64,000 nt of DNA from Candidatus Hodarchaeota archaeon (GCA_016840025.1 JAEOTF010000069.1:14323-78322), one strand, 5' to 3'; numbered from the stretch's first letter, positions 44,770 through 54,841 are shown. Made by a program: numbers and translations. The notes: a model not told the origin generated them from the sequence alone.

Positions 44770-45384
44770 TTATGATTCTTTAAAAATCTCAATTGCCTTT
44801 TTTTGTCCTTCTTGAAAAGCTTTAATATTCAATTCAATAAATTTTTCTTTAACTGTTGTTTTTAAGGCCTTCATAAGCTCTTCTTCAGGAATAGGGAAGT
44901 TTGGAACAGTAGATAGAGCACCGAGAATAACTACATTTTGAGCAACAGCAGCACCCAACTCTTGAGCGATTTTTGTAGCATCAAAGGCTATTAGATTAGA
45001 TGTAAACTCTTTAACGTTTTCTAAAACATTGTTCAATTCGGGATAAGGCTCTTTGGTTATCGTAACACTCGGAGGAACGATAGGATATAGATTAGTGATG
45101 ATATGCCCATCTGGTTGGATATACGTTGCATAACGTAACGCTTCTACAGGCTCAAAACTAGCAATCACATCAGCACATCTCTCAGAAATTAAAGGAGCAT
45201 AAACATGTTCTTTCGCTATACGGAGATAGGAAACAACTGAGCCTCCTCGTTGGGCCATACCATGTGTTTCAGCTCCACGGATTTGGAGTCCCATATTATT
45301 AGCTGCTTCACAGAGTATATCGGAGATTGTGAGAATTCCTTGACCCCCAACGCCGCATAAAAGAATTTCATATGGTTTTTCCAT
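44770..45384 (-). CDS. iorB: Indolepyruvate ferredoxin oxidoreductase, beta subunit
   Basis: A 204-residue protein whose N-terminus CGVGGQGILT is the gamma/PorC-like signature, followed by AETHGMAQRGGSVVSYLRI. With IorA it oxidatively decarboxylates aryl or branched 2-oxo acids to acyl-CoAs, reducing ferredoxin. It directly follows iorA on the same strand (15 bases apart). Confidence 0.92.
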   Translation of the reverse strand: MEKPYEILLCGVGGQGILTISDILCEAANNMGLQIRGAETHGMAQRGGSVVSYLRIAKEHVYAPLISERCADVIASFEPVEALRYATYIQPDGHIITNLYPIVPPSVTITKEPYPELNNVLENVKEFTSNLIAFDATKIAQELGAAVAQNVVILGALSTVPNFPIPEEELMKALKTTVKEKFIELNIKAFQEGQKKAIEIFKES

Positions 45385-45399
45385 CTTTTTTCCTCCAGG

Positions 45400-47328
45400 T
45401 TACTTCTTACGGTCTTTTCCTCTTATAGCTCCTGTTGGACAGACTTGGACGCAGACCCCACAGGGCTCACAAATAGTCGGATCGATTTTCGGGATCATTT
45501 TGCCTTTATCCGTCTTTTTATCGGACCATGAGATAGCAGGGCAAGCAAGTCTCGTAGCACAAGTTGCACATCCTATACAAACTGATGGAGAGATGTAATA
45601 TTCGTCGGCAACGGCGTGGTACGGATAAAACTCACCAGCACGCTTTTTCATACGTTTTTTAATTTGACAAATACCTTCTGAAATTACGACAGAGATGCCT
45701 TCATGAGCAATAGCTTCTTTCAAAGCCTCTGTGGTCTCCTTTACATTAAAAGCGTGAGTAACTTTTATATATTCAAGGCCGAGGCCCCACATTACATTCC
45801 GTATGGACAAGGGATGCACAGATTCTCCAGAAGCCAATTTTCCTGTTGAGGGATGTTCCTGCATCCCGGTCATTGCGGTGGTAAAGTTATCAAGTACAAG
45901 GAGGGTCATATTTGACCTATTATAAATTGCCGATACTAATCCCGCTAACCCAGCATGCCAAAATGTACTGTCGCCAATGACAGCAATAATATCCTCTTTA
46001 AGCCCAGAATGGCTCCAACCGATTGCAACACCGATAGATGCGCCCATACAGACGCAAGAGTCACCTATATGTAATGGGGGCATAAAGCCAAGGGTGTAAC
46101 AACCGATATCTGTGGCAATGATAGTATTTTTCCTTCTTCGCGTAGTTTTATTTAATGCATAGAAAGTAGATCGATGGGGGCAGCCCGGACAAAGAATTGG
46201 AGGCCTATCCACGACATTCTCGGGTTTAATGCTAGGTACCTCTTTTGTGCCATTATTCAAGGATATTGCTAAAGTAAGACCCTTTACTACCTCTCTCGTG
46301 TCTAACTCACCTGTATAGGGCGTTATGCCTTCATTTTTTCCGTAAACTTTCGTTGAAAGTTCTTCAGCATTAACAATAGCTCGTACACCCAATTCCAAGA
46401 CTGGCTCATTTTCTTCAATAAGAATAAGCCTATCTAGTTTATAACCATTAATAAAATCGATGATTTTCTTTTTAGGTAATGGATGATCTATTCCTATCTT
46501 TAGGACAGGACAATTGAGGGGCAACTCTCGACGAGCTTCCATAACATAGGTAAAACTAACCCCTGAGGTGATAATTCCAACGTTACCAGTACCCTCAATG
46601 ATTTGATTGTATTTACATGTATTAGCCCATTCTTCGACTTCTTTTAGCTTGTCTAGGACTTTAACATGATTGATTCGGGCGTTTATTGGTAAAGAGACAA
46701 ATCGTTGTGGATCTCTTTCGAAACTACGACCGGGATTCTGATGGGGATAGGTCTGTTTCATGAGCTCTCCTAATGAAACATTGCTTCGACTATGATTAAC
46801 TCGTGTGGTAGTTCTAAGCAAAATAGGAAGTCCAAATTGTTCACTAATGTCAAAGGCTTCACGAGTAAACTCCAAGGCTTCTTGTGCGTCACTAGGGGTT
46901 AGGATGAGAAGATTGCCAAAACGTCCAAGCCAACGATTGTCTTGTTCATTTTGTGAGGACCACATTCCAGGATCGTCGGCGGAAATAATCACCATTCCCC
47001 CACGGACACCCATATACGCTGCTGACATCAGGGCATCCATTGCTACATTGAGGCCAACATGTTTGGCAATAAAGAGAGACCGAATTCCACTCATAGCTGC
47101 CGCGAAAGCACCTTCCATGGCTATCTTTTCATTGGCTGAGAACTCCGCATAGTAGCCAACCTCTTTTGATAGAGCAGCTAATGTATTCATAATTTCACTC
47201 GAGGGAGTACCAGGATAGGAAAAGACAGTTTGTACACCACCCTCAAGAACACCACGAGCAATCGCTTCATTTCCAAGAACAACGATGGATTTACCTACTG
47301 TCTCATCAAGTAGTTCTTTTGGATTCAT
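45400..47328 (-). CDS. iorA: Indolepyruvate ferredoxin oxidoreductase, alpha subunit
   Basis: A 642-residue protein with the full IorA layout: pyrimidine-binding domain with FSYPGTPSSEIM, TPP-binding domain with CPGCPHRSTFYAL, TDIGCYTLGFMPP and GDSTFWHAGL, and a C-terminal 2x[4Fe-4S] ferredoxin (CIGCATCATRLACPA, CEPCGVCVQVCPTG). It would oxidise aryl pyruvates from Phe, Tyr, Trp. The acyl-CoAs could feed the downstream benzoyl-CoA-reductase-like pathway, which is an inference from neighbourhood. Confidence 0.93.
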   Translation of the reverse strand: MNPKELLDETVGKSIVVLGNEAIARGVLEGGVQTVFSYPGTPSSEIMNTLAALSKEVGYYAEFSANEKIAMEGAFAAAMSGIRSLFIAKHVGLNVAMDALMSAAYMGVRGGMVIISADDPGMWSSQNEQDNRWLGRFGNLLILTPSDAQEALEFTREAFDISEQFGLPILLRTTTRVNHSRSNVSLGELMKQTYPHQNPGRSFERDPQRFVSLPINARINHVKVLDKLKEVEEWANTCKYNQIIEGTGNVGIITSGVSFTYVMEARRELPLNCPVLKIGIDHPLPKKKIIDFINGYKLDRLILIEENEPVLELGVRAIVNAEELSTKVYGKNEGITPYTGELDTREVVKGLTLAISLNNGTKEVPSIKPENVVDRPPILCPGCPHRSTFYALNKTTRRRKNTIIATDIGCYTLGFMPPLHIGDSCVCMGASIGVAIGWSHSGLKEDIIAVIGDSTFWHAGLAGLVSAIYNRSNMTLLVLDNFTTAMTGMQEHPSTGKLASGESVHPLSIRNVMWGLGLEYIKVTHAFNVKETTEALKEAIAHEGISVVISEGICQIKKRMKKRAGEFYPYHAVADEYYISPSVCIGCATCATRLACPAISWSDKKTDKGKMIPKIDPTICEPCGVCVQVCPTGAIRGKDRKK

Positions 47329-47625
47329 TTTGATTTCACCAATTATTTTTCAGCTATAATAATAACTAAATAAGCGTAAGCGGGGAACAGTAGGGTTAAA
47401 ATTCCCAAAACGTTAAATGATAGAAACTAAAAACGATCCCGATAAAGCTTTGATAAAAATTTGTTAACAAAATACTGCTACATCTCTTTCTTCTCCTTTT
47501 TCCCATCAAATAAAATTCAAAAATTGGTCGATACTTCGTATCGCCACAGGTCGAGAATCGACTAAACTCAAAAAAGAATTTAGAATAAGGTTTTTAAGCA
47601 AAAACTTCAATAATTGGTGTAGCTT
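47329..47625. promoter_or_regulatory. Divergent promoter region of iorA and acyl-CoA dehydrogenase
   Basis: About 297 bases. On the plus strand TTTTTAAGCA at 47591-47600 lies 35 bases before the ATG at 47626, a good box A distance for a leaderless transcript. No RNA or other gene seen. Confidence 0.45.
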
Positions 47626-48819
47626 ATGGCTTTTCAGTTTACTGAAGAACAAGAAATGTTTAGAGAAAGTGTAAGAGACTTTTGTGAAAGGAAAATTGCG
47701 CCTATTGCGCTTGAAATGGAAGAAACCAAAGAGATACCTCAGGATATAAAGAAAGGCATGGCGGAACTTGGCCTTCTTGCCTGTACAGCCGATCCAGAAT
47801 ACGGTGGCTCAGGATTGGACGCTGTGAGCGCTGGAGTCATCGCCGAAGAGCTGGGAAAAGTAGATATGACTGGAAGTATCCCCGTCTATTATCTGGTTCA
47901 AGCATCTTGGGGATTTCTCTTCAATAAATATGGTACTGAAGAAGCAAAAAAGGAAATATTCCCAAATGTAGTTAATGGGGATTGGTTTCTAGGGATAGCA
48001 ACCACCGAGAGTGATGCGGGTTCAGATGTAGTCGGTAGTACAATGACGATAAAAAAAGACGGTGATGGATTCGTTGTTGATGGTGAAAAGATGTACATAA
48101 GCGGGGTACGAGAATCTGCAACAGGCGGTGGAGGACATGTTACAATTGCACATCAGACACCTGAACGTGGTAGCAGGGGAATGACAATGTTTTACCTGCC
48201 GTTAACCGCTGAAGGAATTACCCCAACGTATATCTCCGATTTAGGCAGAGAAGGAATCTCCTGCGGTGGCTTTTCCGCAGATAAGGTAAAAATCCCAGCA
48301 CATTATATCATTGGAGAAGAAAATAAAGGATTTTACATCGTTCATGAAGGATATGAATATGCAAGGGCATTGATATCGGTAATATGCGCAGCAGCAGGTC
48401 TAAAATCTCTGGAAAATGGCATGGCATATGTGAAAGAGCGAAAAGTTTTCGGCACTGCTCTCGGAAAATTCGAGGAGATAAATTTCCGATTGGCAGAACA
48501 CTATACACGGCTCAGTGCATTAAGAGATATGGGATATAAGGCATTATGGCTTATTGACAGAGAACAGGAAGGCAAGGCAGGCAGATTTGAAGTAAGCAAA
48601 GCTGTAGCGATGGCAAAAATGTTCGCATCAGATTGGGCATGCAATGCGATTAATGACGTAATGCAATGGCAAGGTGCCTTTGGTTATTCGAGAGAGTGCC
48701 CCGATCAGGCTGCATGGAGAGCTGTTAGATCATTTTCACTTGCTGAGGGTTCAAGAGAAATTATGAAGATGATTGTTGCAAGAGAACTACTCGGCAAAGA
48801 TTTCATCGCTTACAAATAA
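47626..48819 (+). CDS. Acyl-CoA dehydrogenase
   Basis: A 397-residue flavoenzyme: N-terminal helical domain (FTEEQEMFRESVRDFCERKIAPIA), the FAD-contact block GIATTESDAGSDV, the KMYISGVRE strand, and the C-terminal catalytic glutamate in SLAEGSREIMKMIVARELLG. It oxidises an acyl-CoA at C2-C3 and passes electrons to Etf, whose subunit genes follow. Substrate chain or ring type cannot be told. A TTT-rich end (48829-48843) may terminate it. Confidence 0.92.
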   Translation: MAFQFTEEQEMFRESVRDFCERKIAPIALEMEETKEIPQDIKKGMAELGLLACTADPEYGGSGLDAVSAGVIAEELGKVDMTGSIPVYYLVQASWGFLFNKYGTEEAKKEIFPNVVNGDWFLGIATTESDAGSDVVGSTMTIKKDGDGFVVDGEKMYISGVRESATGGGGHVTIAHQTPERGSRGMTMFYLPLTAEGITPTYISDLGREGISCGGFSADKVKIPAHYIIGEENKGFYIVHEGYEYARALISVICAAAGLKSLENGMAYVKERKVFGTALGKFEEINFRLAEHYTRLSALRDMGYKALWLIDREQEGKAGRFEVSKAVAMAKMFASDWACNAINDVMQWQGAFGYSRECPDQAAWRAVRSFSLAEGSREIMKMIVARELLGKDFIAYK

Positions 48820-48828
48820 AAAAACACC

Positions 48829-48843
48829 CTTTTTCTTTTTTTT
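48829..48843 (+). terminator. T-rich tract after acyl-CoA dehydrogenase
   Basis: CCCTTTTTC then eight T, shortly after the stop; a possible partial terminator before etfB. Confidence 0.35.
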
Positions 48844-48883
48844 AATACACTTTTAAGCCGTCAAATATACAAAAAACCTATAT

Positions 48884-49678
48884 GTGATGATTGTGAGATT
48901 CATAGTTTGTGTGAAACAGGTTCCCGATACCACCGAGGTCAAAGTCGATCCCGAGACCAATACGTTAGTCAGAGAAGGGGTTCCAAGCATTTTAAACCCT
49001 TTTGACCAGTTCGCCCTTGAGGAAGCTGTTAGAATGAAAAAAGAGGGAGATGAAATTGTTGCTATTTCGATGGGTCCTCCTCAAGCAAAGAAAGAACTAA
49101 TGAAATGTCTTGCACTGGGTGCTGACAAGGCAATCTTGCTCAGTGATAGAGCCCTAGCAGGAGCAGATACATGGGCCACAGCCTACACACTTACTCAAGC
49201 TATCAAAAAGATCGGAGACTTTGATCTAATATTCTGCGGTTATCAAGCAATCGATGGGGACACAGCGCAAGTTGGACCAGAAATAGCTGCTCAACTCGGT
49301 ATTCCACAAGTTACATACGTGGAAAGTGTTGAAGAAATTAAGCCAAAAAGACTGGTGGCCAAAGCCCAAACGGAGGATGGATATAAAATTGTGGAAGCTA
49401 AACTGCCTGCGCTTCTAACAGGAATTACTCCATCCTCATTTGAACCTACAAATCCTCCCTTGCCGAAAATAATTGGAGCAAAGAAGAAACCTTTCATCAC
49501 TTGGAATGCGGATGACCTCGGCGGTGAAAAAGACAATTATGGGTTAGCAGGCTCGCTGACACAGGTTATTAAGGTTTATAGTCCTCCTGTGAAAGAGAAA
49601 GGCGTTGTGATTACCGATGAGCCCAAAGCTGCAGTTAAGAAACTGATGGAATTACTATCTAAGGATCAGGTGATTTAA
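48884..49678 (+). CDS. etfB: Electron transfer flavoprotein, beta subunit
   Basis: A 264-residue protein. Motifs: VCVKQVPDTTEVKVD at the start, LSDRALAGADTWATAYTL, GYQAIDGDTAQVGPEIAAQLGIPQ near the NAD/AMP site, and the C-terminal KDQVI tail. The LSDRALAGADT and AIDGDTAQVGP blocks resemble those of bifurcating Etf proteins. Its partner etfA lies 2 kb downstream with another gene between them, on the other strand, which is unusual. Confidence 0.92.
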   Translation: MMIVRFIVCVKQVPDTTEVKVDPETNTLVREGVPSILNPFDQFALEEAVRMKKEGDEIVAISMGPPQAKKELMKCLALGADKAILLSDRALAGADTWATAYTLTQAIKKIGDFDLIFCGYQAIDGDTAQVGPEIAAQLGIPQVTYVESVEEIKPKRLVAKAQTEDGYKIVEAKLPALLTGITPSSFEPTNPPLPKIIGAKKKPFITWNADDLGGEKDNYGLAGSLTQVIKVYSPPVKEKGVVITDEPKAAVKKLMELLSKDQVI

Positions 49679-49757
49679 AAAGATCTACCAATCATTTTAA
49701 ATCTTTAGATTTAATTTTATTTTTATTTTAGGACAAATTTTACCTCTTTTTATTGCT

Positions 49758-50885
49758 CTATTTTGACTGATTTTTGGTTTTTGTTAATGTACACCATTTC
49801 CAAGCGAGTAAAATGAATATTGAAGAAATTCCACAAATTAAAACCAATACAAAGACGATATTGGAAAAATCTTCACTAATTTTTATGCTTCCGCCAACTG
49901 TGGTCATTAGGCTCCTTTCTTTGCGATACCATACTGCCCATCCATGATTCTTATTAGCAAAGGTAATGTGTTGAGGCCCTGAAGTATGTGGAATTTTGTA
50001 CCATGAGTTACCCCCATTCTCCGAGTAATAAATCCCACTACCAACAGCCCAACCCTTGGATTCAGAAATAAAAAATACATCAGTAAATCCGCGTCCAGAA
50101 GCGAAAAGACCTCGATATACATGTTGAGTGTACCAGTGCATTCCACCATCTGTTGTGGCTAGAATTATGCTTTTATCACCTACTACCCATCCTTTCTGCT
50201 CGTTCCAGAAAAAAATCCCATAAAAAGGCTGTAAAACATCAGATTTCTGTTGTTCCCATGTTTGCCACCCATCTTGCGTTCGTACAATTACACCATTGCT
50301 ACCTGTTGCCCAACCATGTGTGTGATTTATCATAGCTAGGCTAAAAAGAGAAAGAGATAACTCGGATACAAGCGTCCAATTATCTCCAGGAATATCAATT
50401 CTATAAAATCTTCCCATACATCCTAACGCCCAAGCGTTATTGGAATCACAAATCATTACGTCCCAAAGTAATTTGCAGTCTGTATTTTCCAACGATCTCC
50501 ATGTTATCCCCCCATTTTCTGTCACAAAAATATGATTTTCTTTACTTATTGCAATACCTACTTGTGCATTATAAAAGTCCAGAGCTTGAATAGTTGTTCT
50601 AATTCCAGAAGTTTGGTTTTCCCATGTGTTTCCTCCGTCCTTGGTTGTCATAATAAAGCCATTTTCTCCACCTAACCAACCATGATAGGAGTTTACAAAG
50701 TCAATAGCGGTCACACCCACCTCAGGATATGTATCAGCGGTAATACTATGCCATGGATTAGGTGAAAGTTCAAGTGCTATCCGATATGGTGCCCCGAAAT
50801 AGAATCCTCCTACTAAAATAACTGACCATAGGAGAAGAATTACTATAGTTACGAGAAACCGGTTTTTTGTGATACAGCGTTTCAA
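49758..50885 (-). CDS. YCF48/BNR-type repeat protein with membrane anchors
   Basis: A 375-residue protein of the YCF48-like beta-propeller family: repeated GGNTWENQTSG, GGITWRSLENTDC, GGMHWYTQ, GGNSWYKIP motifs with VGGENGFIMTTKDGG-like lead-ins. An N-terminal membrane helix (residues 9-31) and a C-terminal helix (about 340-362) put the propeller outside the cell. In plants and cyanobacteria YCF48 helps assemble photosystem II, but in archaea the family is generic and binding roles are unknown. It interrupts the etfB-etfA pair in the opposite orientation. Confidence 0.8.
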   Translation of the reverse strand: MKRCITKNRFLVTIVILLLWSVILVGGFYFGAPYRIALELSPNPWHSITADTYPEVGVTAIDFVNSYHGWLGGENGFIMTTKDGGNTWENQTSGIRTTIQALDFYNAQVGIAISKENHIFVTENGGITWRSLENTDCKLLWDVMICDSNNAWALGCMGRFYRIDIPGDNWTLVSELSLSLFSLAMINHTHGWATGSNGVIVRTQDGWQTWEQQKSDVLQPFYGIFFWNEQKGWVVGDKSIILATTDGGMHWYTQHVYRGLFASGRGFTDVFFISESKGWAVGSGIYYSENGGNSWYKIPHTSGPQHITFANKNHGWAVWYRKERSLMTTVGGSIKISEDFSNIVFVLVLICGISSIFILLAWKWCTLTKTKNQSK

Positions 50886-51690
50886 ATGCTGAAGCCATTC
50901 CCGAATCAGTTGTTACAGCCGCCTTTGCTCCATTCTATTAGTTCTTTTTAAATGAATTCAATAAATCGAATGTATGTCCCGACATTTTTTTGATGGTGAT
51001 TCTGTTTCTAAGAAATAACTATAACGCTATGGTGGGATGACGTCACTTTTTCTCAGAAAAGGCACGAATTTCCACGGAAAAAGCGATTTAGCTATGAGGA
51101 GATCATCTGTGGGCGCCATTGAAATATAGTCAAAAAGATGTTTAATAGATCCTTGTTGAAAAAAAGAGACATATATGATATTAAACGACAGTTCGTTGAT
51201 GAGAATTGGCTGCAAACGTTTTTAGATCTATTAGAACAAGTTGGGGTTAATCTTACCGACAGAATTAGCCAGTTACACCATTTATTTCCATGAAAATCCT
51301 CTTTAAAACTCTTAAAAGAAAAAACAGTATCTAGTAGAGTGTTCTAAAGGCTTAGAACTTCAGGTAATTATATTCTCTATCTTTTTCCTTTCACTCAATA
51401 GGCAGAATCTGTACTACGAATTATCTAATTCTCATAGTATCTCATATATTTTATTTAGGTTACTGCTTTTTTTTATAAGCAGATCTAGGAGATTACACAT
51501 AGAAAGGCTATTTCTCAGGTGATTGAGAATTATGCATTGGAAGGTAGTTTCACGGGTTGTCTGACCTCTCCCTAGGCAACATCCTCAGAACACTCAAAAA
51601 AATTAAATACTGAACCAATTGAAACACACTTAATCAGAAAAAACCACGCAATCCAATAAGCTACCCTTCAACTGAAGTTAAGGTGATCTG
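50886..51690. other. 805-base gap upstream of etfA
   Basis: Mostly AT-rich with no accepted gene; a 62-codon frame on the minus strand (51027-51215) has no recognisable protein. A strong ribosome site GGTGATC at 51682-51688 directly precedes the ATG of etfA, so etfA starts its own transcript in this region. Confidence 0.5.
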
Positions 51691-52878
51691 ATGATAAGAC
51701 TCAATGAAGAACTCTGCACTGGCTGTGGAAACTGTATAAAAGCCTGCCCTTTTGGTGCTATAACAATCATAAATAAGATTGCGGTAATTGGAGACACTTG
51801 TAACTATTGCGGCGCCTGTGTGGAGGTTTGCAGGGACTCTGCTATCGAAATTGAAAGAAAAGAGAGAAAAGATATTGATTTTTCACGTTACAAAGATGTT
51901 TGGGTCTTTGCAGAGGTAAAAGATGATCAACTAAGAAACGTTACTTTTGAATTACTTGGAAAGGCTAGACAGCTGGCAAATGAACTGAAACAGGGTGTTA
52001 GTGCGGTTCTTGTCGGCAGTCATATCAAGAAATTCTGTAAAGAGCTCGCATCTTATGGCGCAGACAAAATATACCTTGCTGAGGATGAAGTCCTTAAGGA
52101 ATATAATACAGACCCTTATAATTCTGTCCTTGTCGGCATGATACAGAAATACGAGCCCAATATAGTAATTTATCCCGCTACAAAGCTTGGAAGAGACTTA
52201 GCCCCTAGGGTAGCTGCGACACTGGAACTTGGTCTCACAGCTGACTGTACTGGGTTATCCATATTAGATGGAAAATTACTACAGAGTAGACCTGCATTTG
52301 GCGGTAATATAATGGCAGATATAATATCTGTAACTAGACCCCAAATGGCCACAGTTCGACCTAATGTGATGGAGAGGGGAGACCCAGATCATAATAGGAT
52401 TGCTGAAATTATTGAAATGCCTGTAAAAATAGACCCTCGAGGAATAAGAACAGTAACAAAAGAAATGATCAGCATGGAATGTGATGACACAGTACCAATC
52501 TGTGAGGCGGACGTTATTGTCTCGGGGGGTAGAGGTGTAATGGATGAAGAGCATTTTAGACTCATAGAAGAATTAGCAGGGGTACTAAACGCTTCAGTAG
52601 GTGCTAGTAGAGCAGCAGTCGATTTAGGCTGGAAACCGAAATCAATCCAGGTTGGACAGAGCGGTCAAACTGTCTCACCGACAATCTATATCGCATGTGG
52701 GATCTCAGGAAAAATCCAGCATCTCGTAGGAATGTCGGGATCCGACGTTATAATCGCAATTAATAAAGATCCTAATGCTCCAATTTTCAATGTGGCAAAC
52801 TATGGTATTGTTGGGGATCTAAAGAAAGTCGTTCCTATATTAACAAAGGCTCTCCGGGAAAAACTCGCTGCTTGCTAA
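51691..52878 (+). CDS. etfA: Electron transfer flavoprotein, alpha subunit with N-terminal ferredoxin
   Basis: A 395-residue protein. Residues 1-55 form a 2x[4Fe-4S] ferredoxin (C9, C12, C15, C19; C37, C40, C43, C47). The EtfA body follows, with SGGRGVMDEEHFRLIEELAG, GASRAAVDLGW and the C-terminal FAD block QVGQSGQTVSPTIYIACGISGKIQHLVGM. Such fused ferredoxins occur in CarE of caffeyl-CoA reductase and in other bifurcating Etf proteins. That suggests, with the etfB sequence, flavin-based electron bifurcation between NADH, ferredoxin and an acyl-CoA. Confidence 0.92.
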   Translation: MIRLNEELCTGCGNCIKACPFGAITIINKIAVIGDTCNYCGACVEVCRDSAIEIERKERKDIDFSRYKDVWVFAEVKDDQLRNVTFELLGKARQLANELKQGVSAVLVGSHIKKFCKELASYGADKIYLAEDEVLKEYNTDPYNSVLVGMIQKYEPNIVIYPATKLGRDLAPRVAATLELGLTADCTGLSILDGKLLQSRPAFGGNIMADIISVTRPQMATVRPNVMERGDPDHNRIAEIIEMPVKIDPRGIRTVTKEMISMECDDTVPICEADVIVSGGRGVMDEEHFRLIEELAGVLNASVGASRAAVDLGWKPKSIQVGQSGQTVSPTIYIACGISGKIQHLVGMSGSDVIIAINKDPNAPIFNVANYGIVGDLKKVVPILTKALREKLAAC

Positions 52879-53000
52879 TAAAATTCTTATACAACTCCTT
52901 TTCTTTTTCCCTATCCCTGAATTTGCCGTTGATGAAAAAATCTATATACTATGGTGCTAATTACTGGGCTACATCAATTTATGAATAGGAGAGTGAAAGA

Positions 53001-53288
53001 ATGAAATATATAGCCTTTTGGGAATTCAACCCTGAAGATATGGATACGGTACTGAAAAAATGGATGGATTTTAGAGCAAAAAGCGAAAAGAGTCCTGATG
53101 ACTATCCGAAATCATTCTCTGATAGCTTTTCAATGGCAGGACAATTCAAGGGGTTTCAGTTAACGGAAGCCGATGACCCTGAGAAACTATCCAAGATGGT
53201 TTTACACTATATGCCTGAATTGGAGTTTGAAATTGTTCCTATATTTGACGCGGCAAAGACTGCAGAACTCTATCAGAAAATGAAGTAA
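53001..53288 (+). CDS. DUF3303-like small protein
   Basis: A 95-residue protein (MKYIAFWEFNPEDMD... YPKSFSDSFSMAGQFKGFQLTEADDPEKLSKMVLHYMPELEFEIVPI) typical of the DUF3303 dimeric alpha/beta-barrel type family. Function unknown. It follows etfA and precedes the reductase genes. A terminator lies after it. Confidence 0.75.
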   Translation: MKYIAFWEFNPEDMDTVLKKWMDFRAKSEKSPDDYPKSFSDSFSMAGQFKGFQLTEADDPEKLSKMVLHYMPELEFEIVPIFDAAKTAELYQKMK

Positions 53289-53355
53289 TAATAAGAGACA
53301 TCATTCAAATCTTAGAATTTTCAACCATCAGCGAGAAAGTTTTAGAGACGGGTAC

Positions 53356-53381
53356 GGGAGGCTTATGCCTTCCTTTTTTTT
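53356..53381 (+). terminator. Hairpin followed by T8, terminator
   Basis: The hairpin GGAGGC-TTAT-GCCTTCC (one bulge) at about 53356-53373 is followed by eight T at 53374-53381, the clearest terminator in the window. It ends the transcript of the DUF3303-like gene. Confidence 0.6.
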
Positions 53382-53614
53382 AATTCCCTCTAGTTAGGAG
53401 ATTAAAACTAATTTATAGCAATTTTTAATCTTCAAAGAGTGTAAAATCTGAAGAAATGCGAATAGTTTTCTAGTACTCCATTTAATTGGCGATATTCCTT
53501 CTTTGGGGTAAAAATATAATATGGGGAGAGAAAAAAAGTTGTAAGAGTTCGAAAAGATATTTCTTCTATCAGGATAAAGAAAGAAAAGAAGGCAAATTTT
53601 TGGTGATAATTGCA

Positions 53615-54841
53615 TTGAGCAAACGTAAGCCCATACATTCAACGAAAAAACTTAGGGAAATATCTACCAGCTATTATCAAGATTTAGATAAAGCCGCAAA
53701 AGATCCTACTCAGAAAGTGGCTTGGTGTTCCAGTGTAGGACCAGCTGAACTACTTTTAGCTATGAATTTTAAGGTATATTACCCTGAAAACCATTCGGCT
53801 ATGCTTGGTTCTAGTCGTAGAGCAAATGATTACATTCCTATAGCTATCGCTCAGGGTTACTCACCAGAGATTTGTTCTTACCTGACAAGCGATGTTGGGG
53901 CATTTTTGAGAAAAGAAACACCCTTAACTAAGGCTTATGGAATAGATGAAGTTCCTAAGCCCGATGTACTTGTCTATAATACCAATCAGTGCAGGGATGT
54001 TCAAGACTGGTTTGCTTACTATGCACGAAGATTCAATGTCCCCTTTGTAGGGGTTAATTCACCAAAAGCGATTGATGAAACCAATCAGAGTCAGATTCGT
54101 TATGTGGAAGACCAACTTAAACAAATGATTGAACCATTGGAAAAAATATCGGAATATAGTTTTGAGAGGAAGAAGTTAGAAAAAACAGTGCAACTCTCAC
54201 AGGAATGCTCTAACCTTTGGTTGGAAGTTTTAGAGACAGCCACCGCAGTCCCTTCCCCATTAACCTTCTTTGATGGCTGTATCCATATGCTACCTGCAGT
54301 TTGTTTGAGAGGAGAACAAGTTGCAGTCGATTATTACAAACAACTAAAACAAGAACTTGAAGAACGAATAGAAAATAGGGTTGCAGCAGTAGAAAACGAA
54401 AAATACCGCCTTTACTGGGATGGAATGCCTATCTGGGGAAAATTAAGAGCCCTTTCAGAGCTTTTCTTAGAATTAAAGACATGTATTGTTGCATCTACAT
54501 ATTGTAATAGCTGGATTTTTAGCGATTTTAATTCTAATGAGCCTCTTGCCAGTATGGCGAAAGCATATACGAAATTATTTGTCAACCTCTCAGAAGCTAG
54601 TAAAGAGAAATATATGCAGGACATGATCGAGAAGTTCAAAATCGGTGGAATCATTTATCATAACGCTCGGACCTGCCCTAATAATTCAAATGCGAGTTAT
54701 GGAATGCCTAGACGTTTAACGAATCAGAATAATGTACCTAACCTAGTAATAGATGCAGACCTTAATGACTTAAGCGTCTACAGTGAAGAACAAACAAAAA
54801 CAAATATTGAAGCATTCGTTGAACAGCTAGCAGGAATTTAA
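53615..54841 (+). CDS. 2-hydroxyacyl-CoA dehydratase / benzoyl-CoA reductase family subunit (HgdB/BcrC type)
   Basis: About 408 residues. The open frame continues back to 53486 but that extension is basic and unlike the family; a GGTGAT ribosome site at 53602-53607 precedes a TTG at 53615, which I take as the start. The body has VAWCSSVGPAELLLAM, NHSAMLGSSRRANDYIPIA, SPEICSYLTSDVGAFL and YNTNQCRDVQDWFAYYARRFNVPFVG, with conserved cysteines that hold an [4Fe-4S] or double-cubane cluster. It is followed 372 bases on by its own activator ATPase. One subunit plus activator also fits double-cubane cluster proteins; so the substrate is open. Confidence 0.8.
   Translation: MSKRKPIHSTKKLREISTSYYQDLDKAAKDPTQKVAWCSSVGPAELLLAMNFKVYYPENHSAMLGSSRRANDYIPIAIAQGYSPEICSYLTSDVGAFLRKETPLTKAYGIDEVPKPDVLVYNTNQCRDVQDWFAYYARRFNVPFVGVNSPKAIDETNQSQIRYVEDQLKQMIEPLEKISEYSFERKKLEKTVQLSQECSNLWLEVLETATAVPSPLTFFDGCIHMLPAVCLRGEQVAVDYYKQLKQELEERIENRVAAVENEKYRLYWDGMPIWGKLRALSELFLELKTCIVASTYCNSWIFSDFNSNEPLASMAKAYTKLFVNLSEASKEKYMQDMIEKFKIGGIIYHNARTCPNNSNASYGMPRRLTNQNNVPNLVIDADLNDLSVYSEEQTKTNIEAFVEQLAGI

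Noticed and set aside
51027..51215. 62-codon frame upstream of etfA
   Set aside because: No family, no ribosome site, in an AT-rich noncoding gap.
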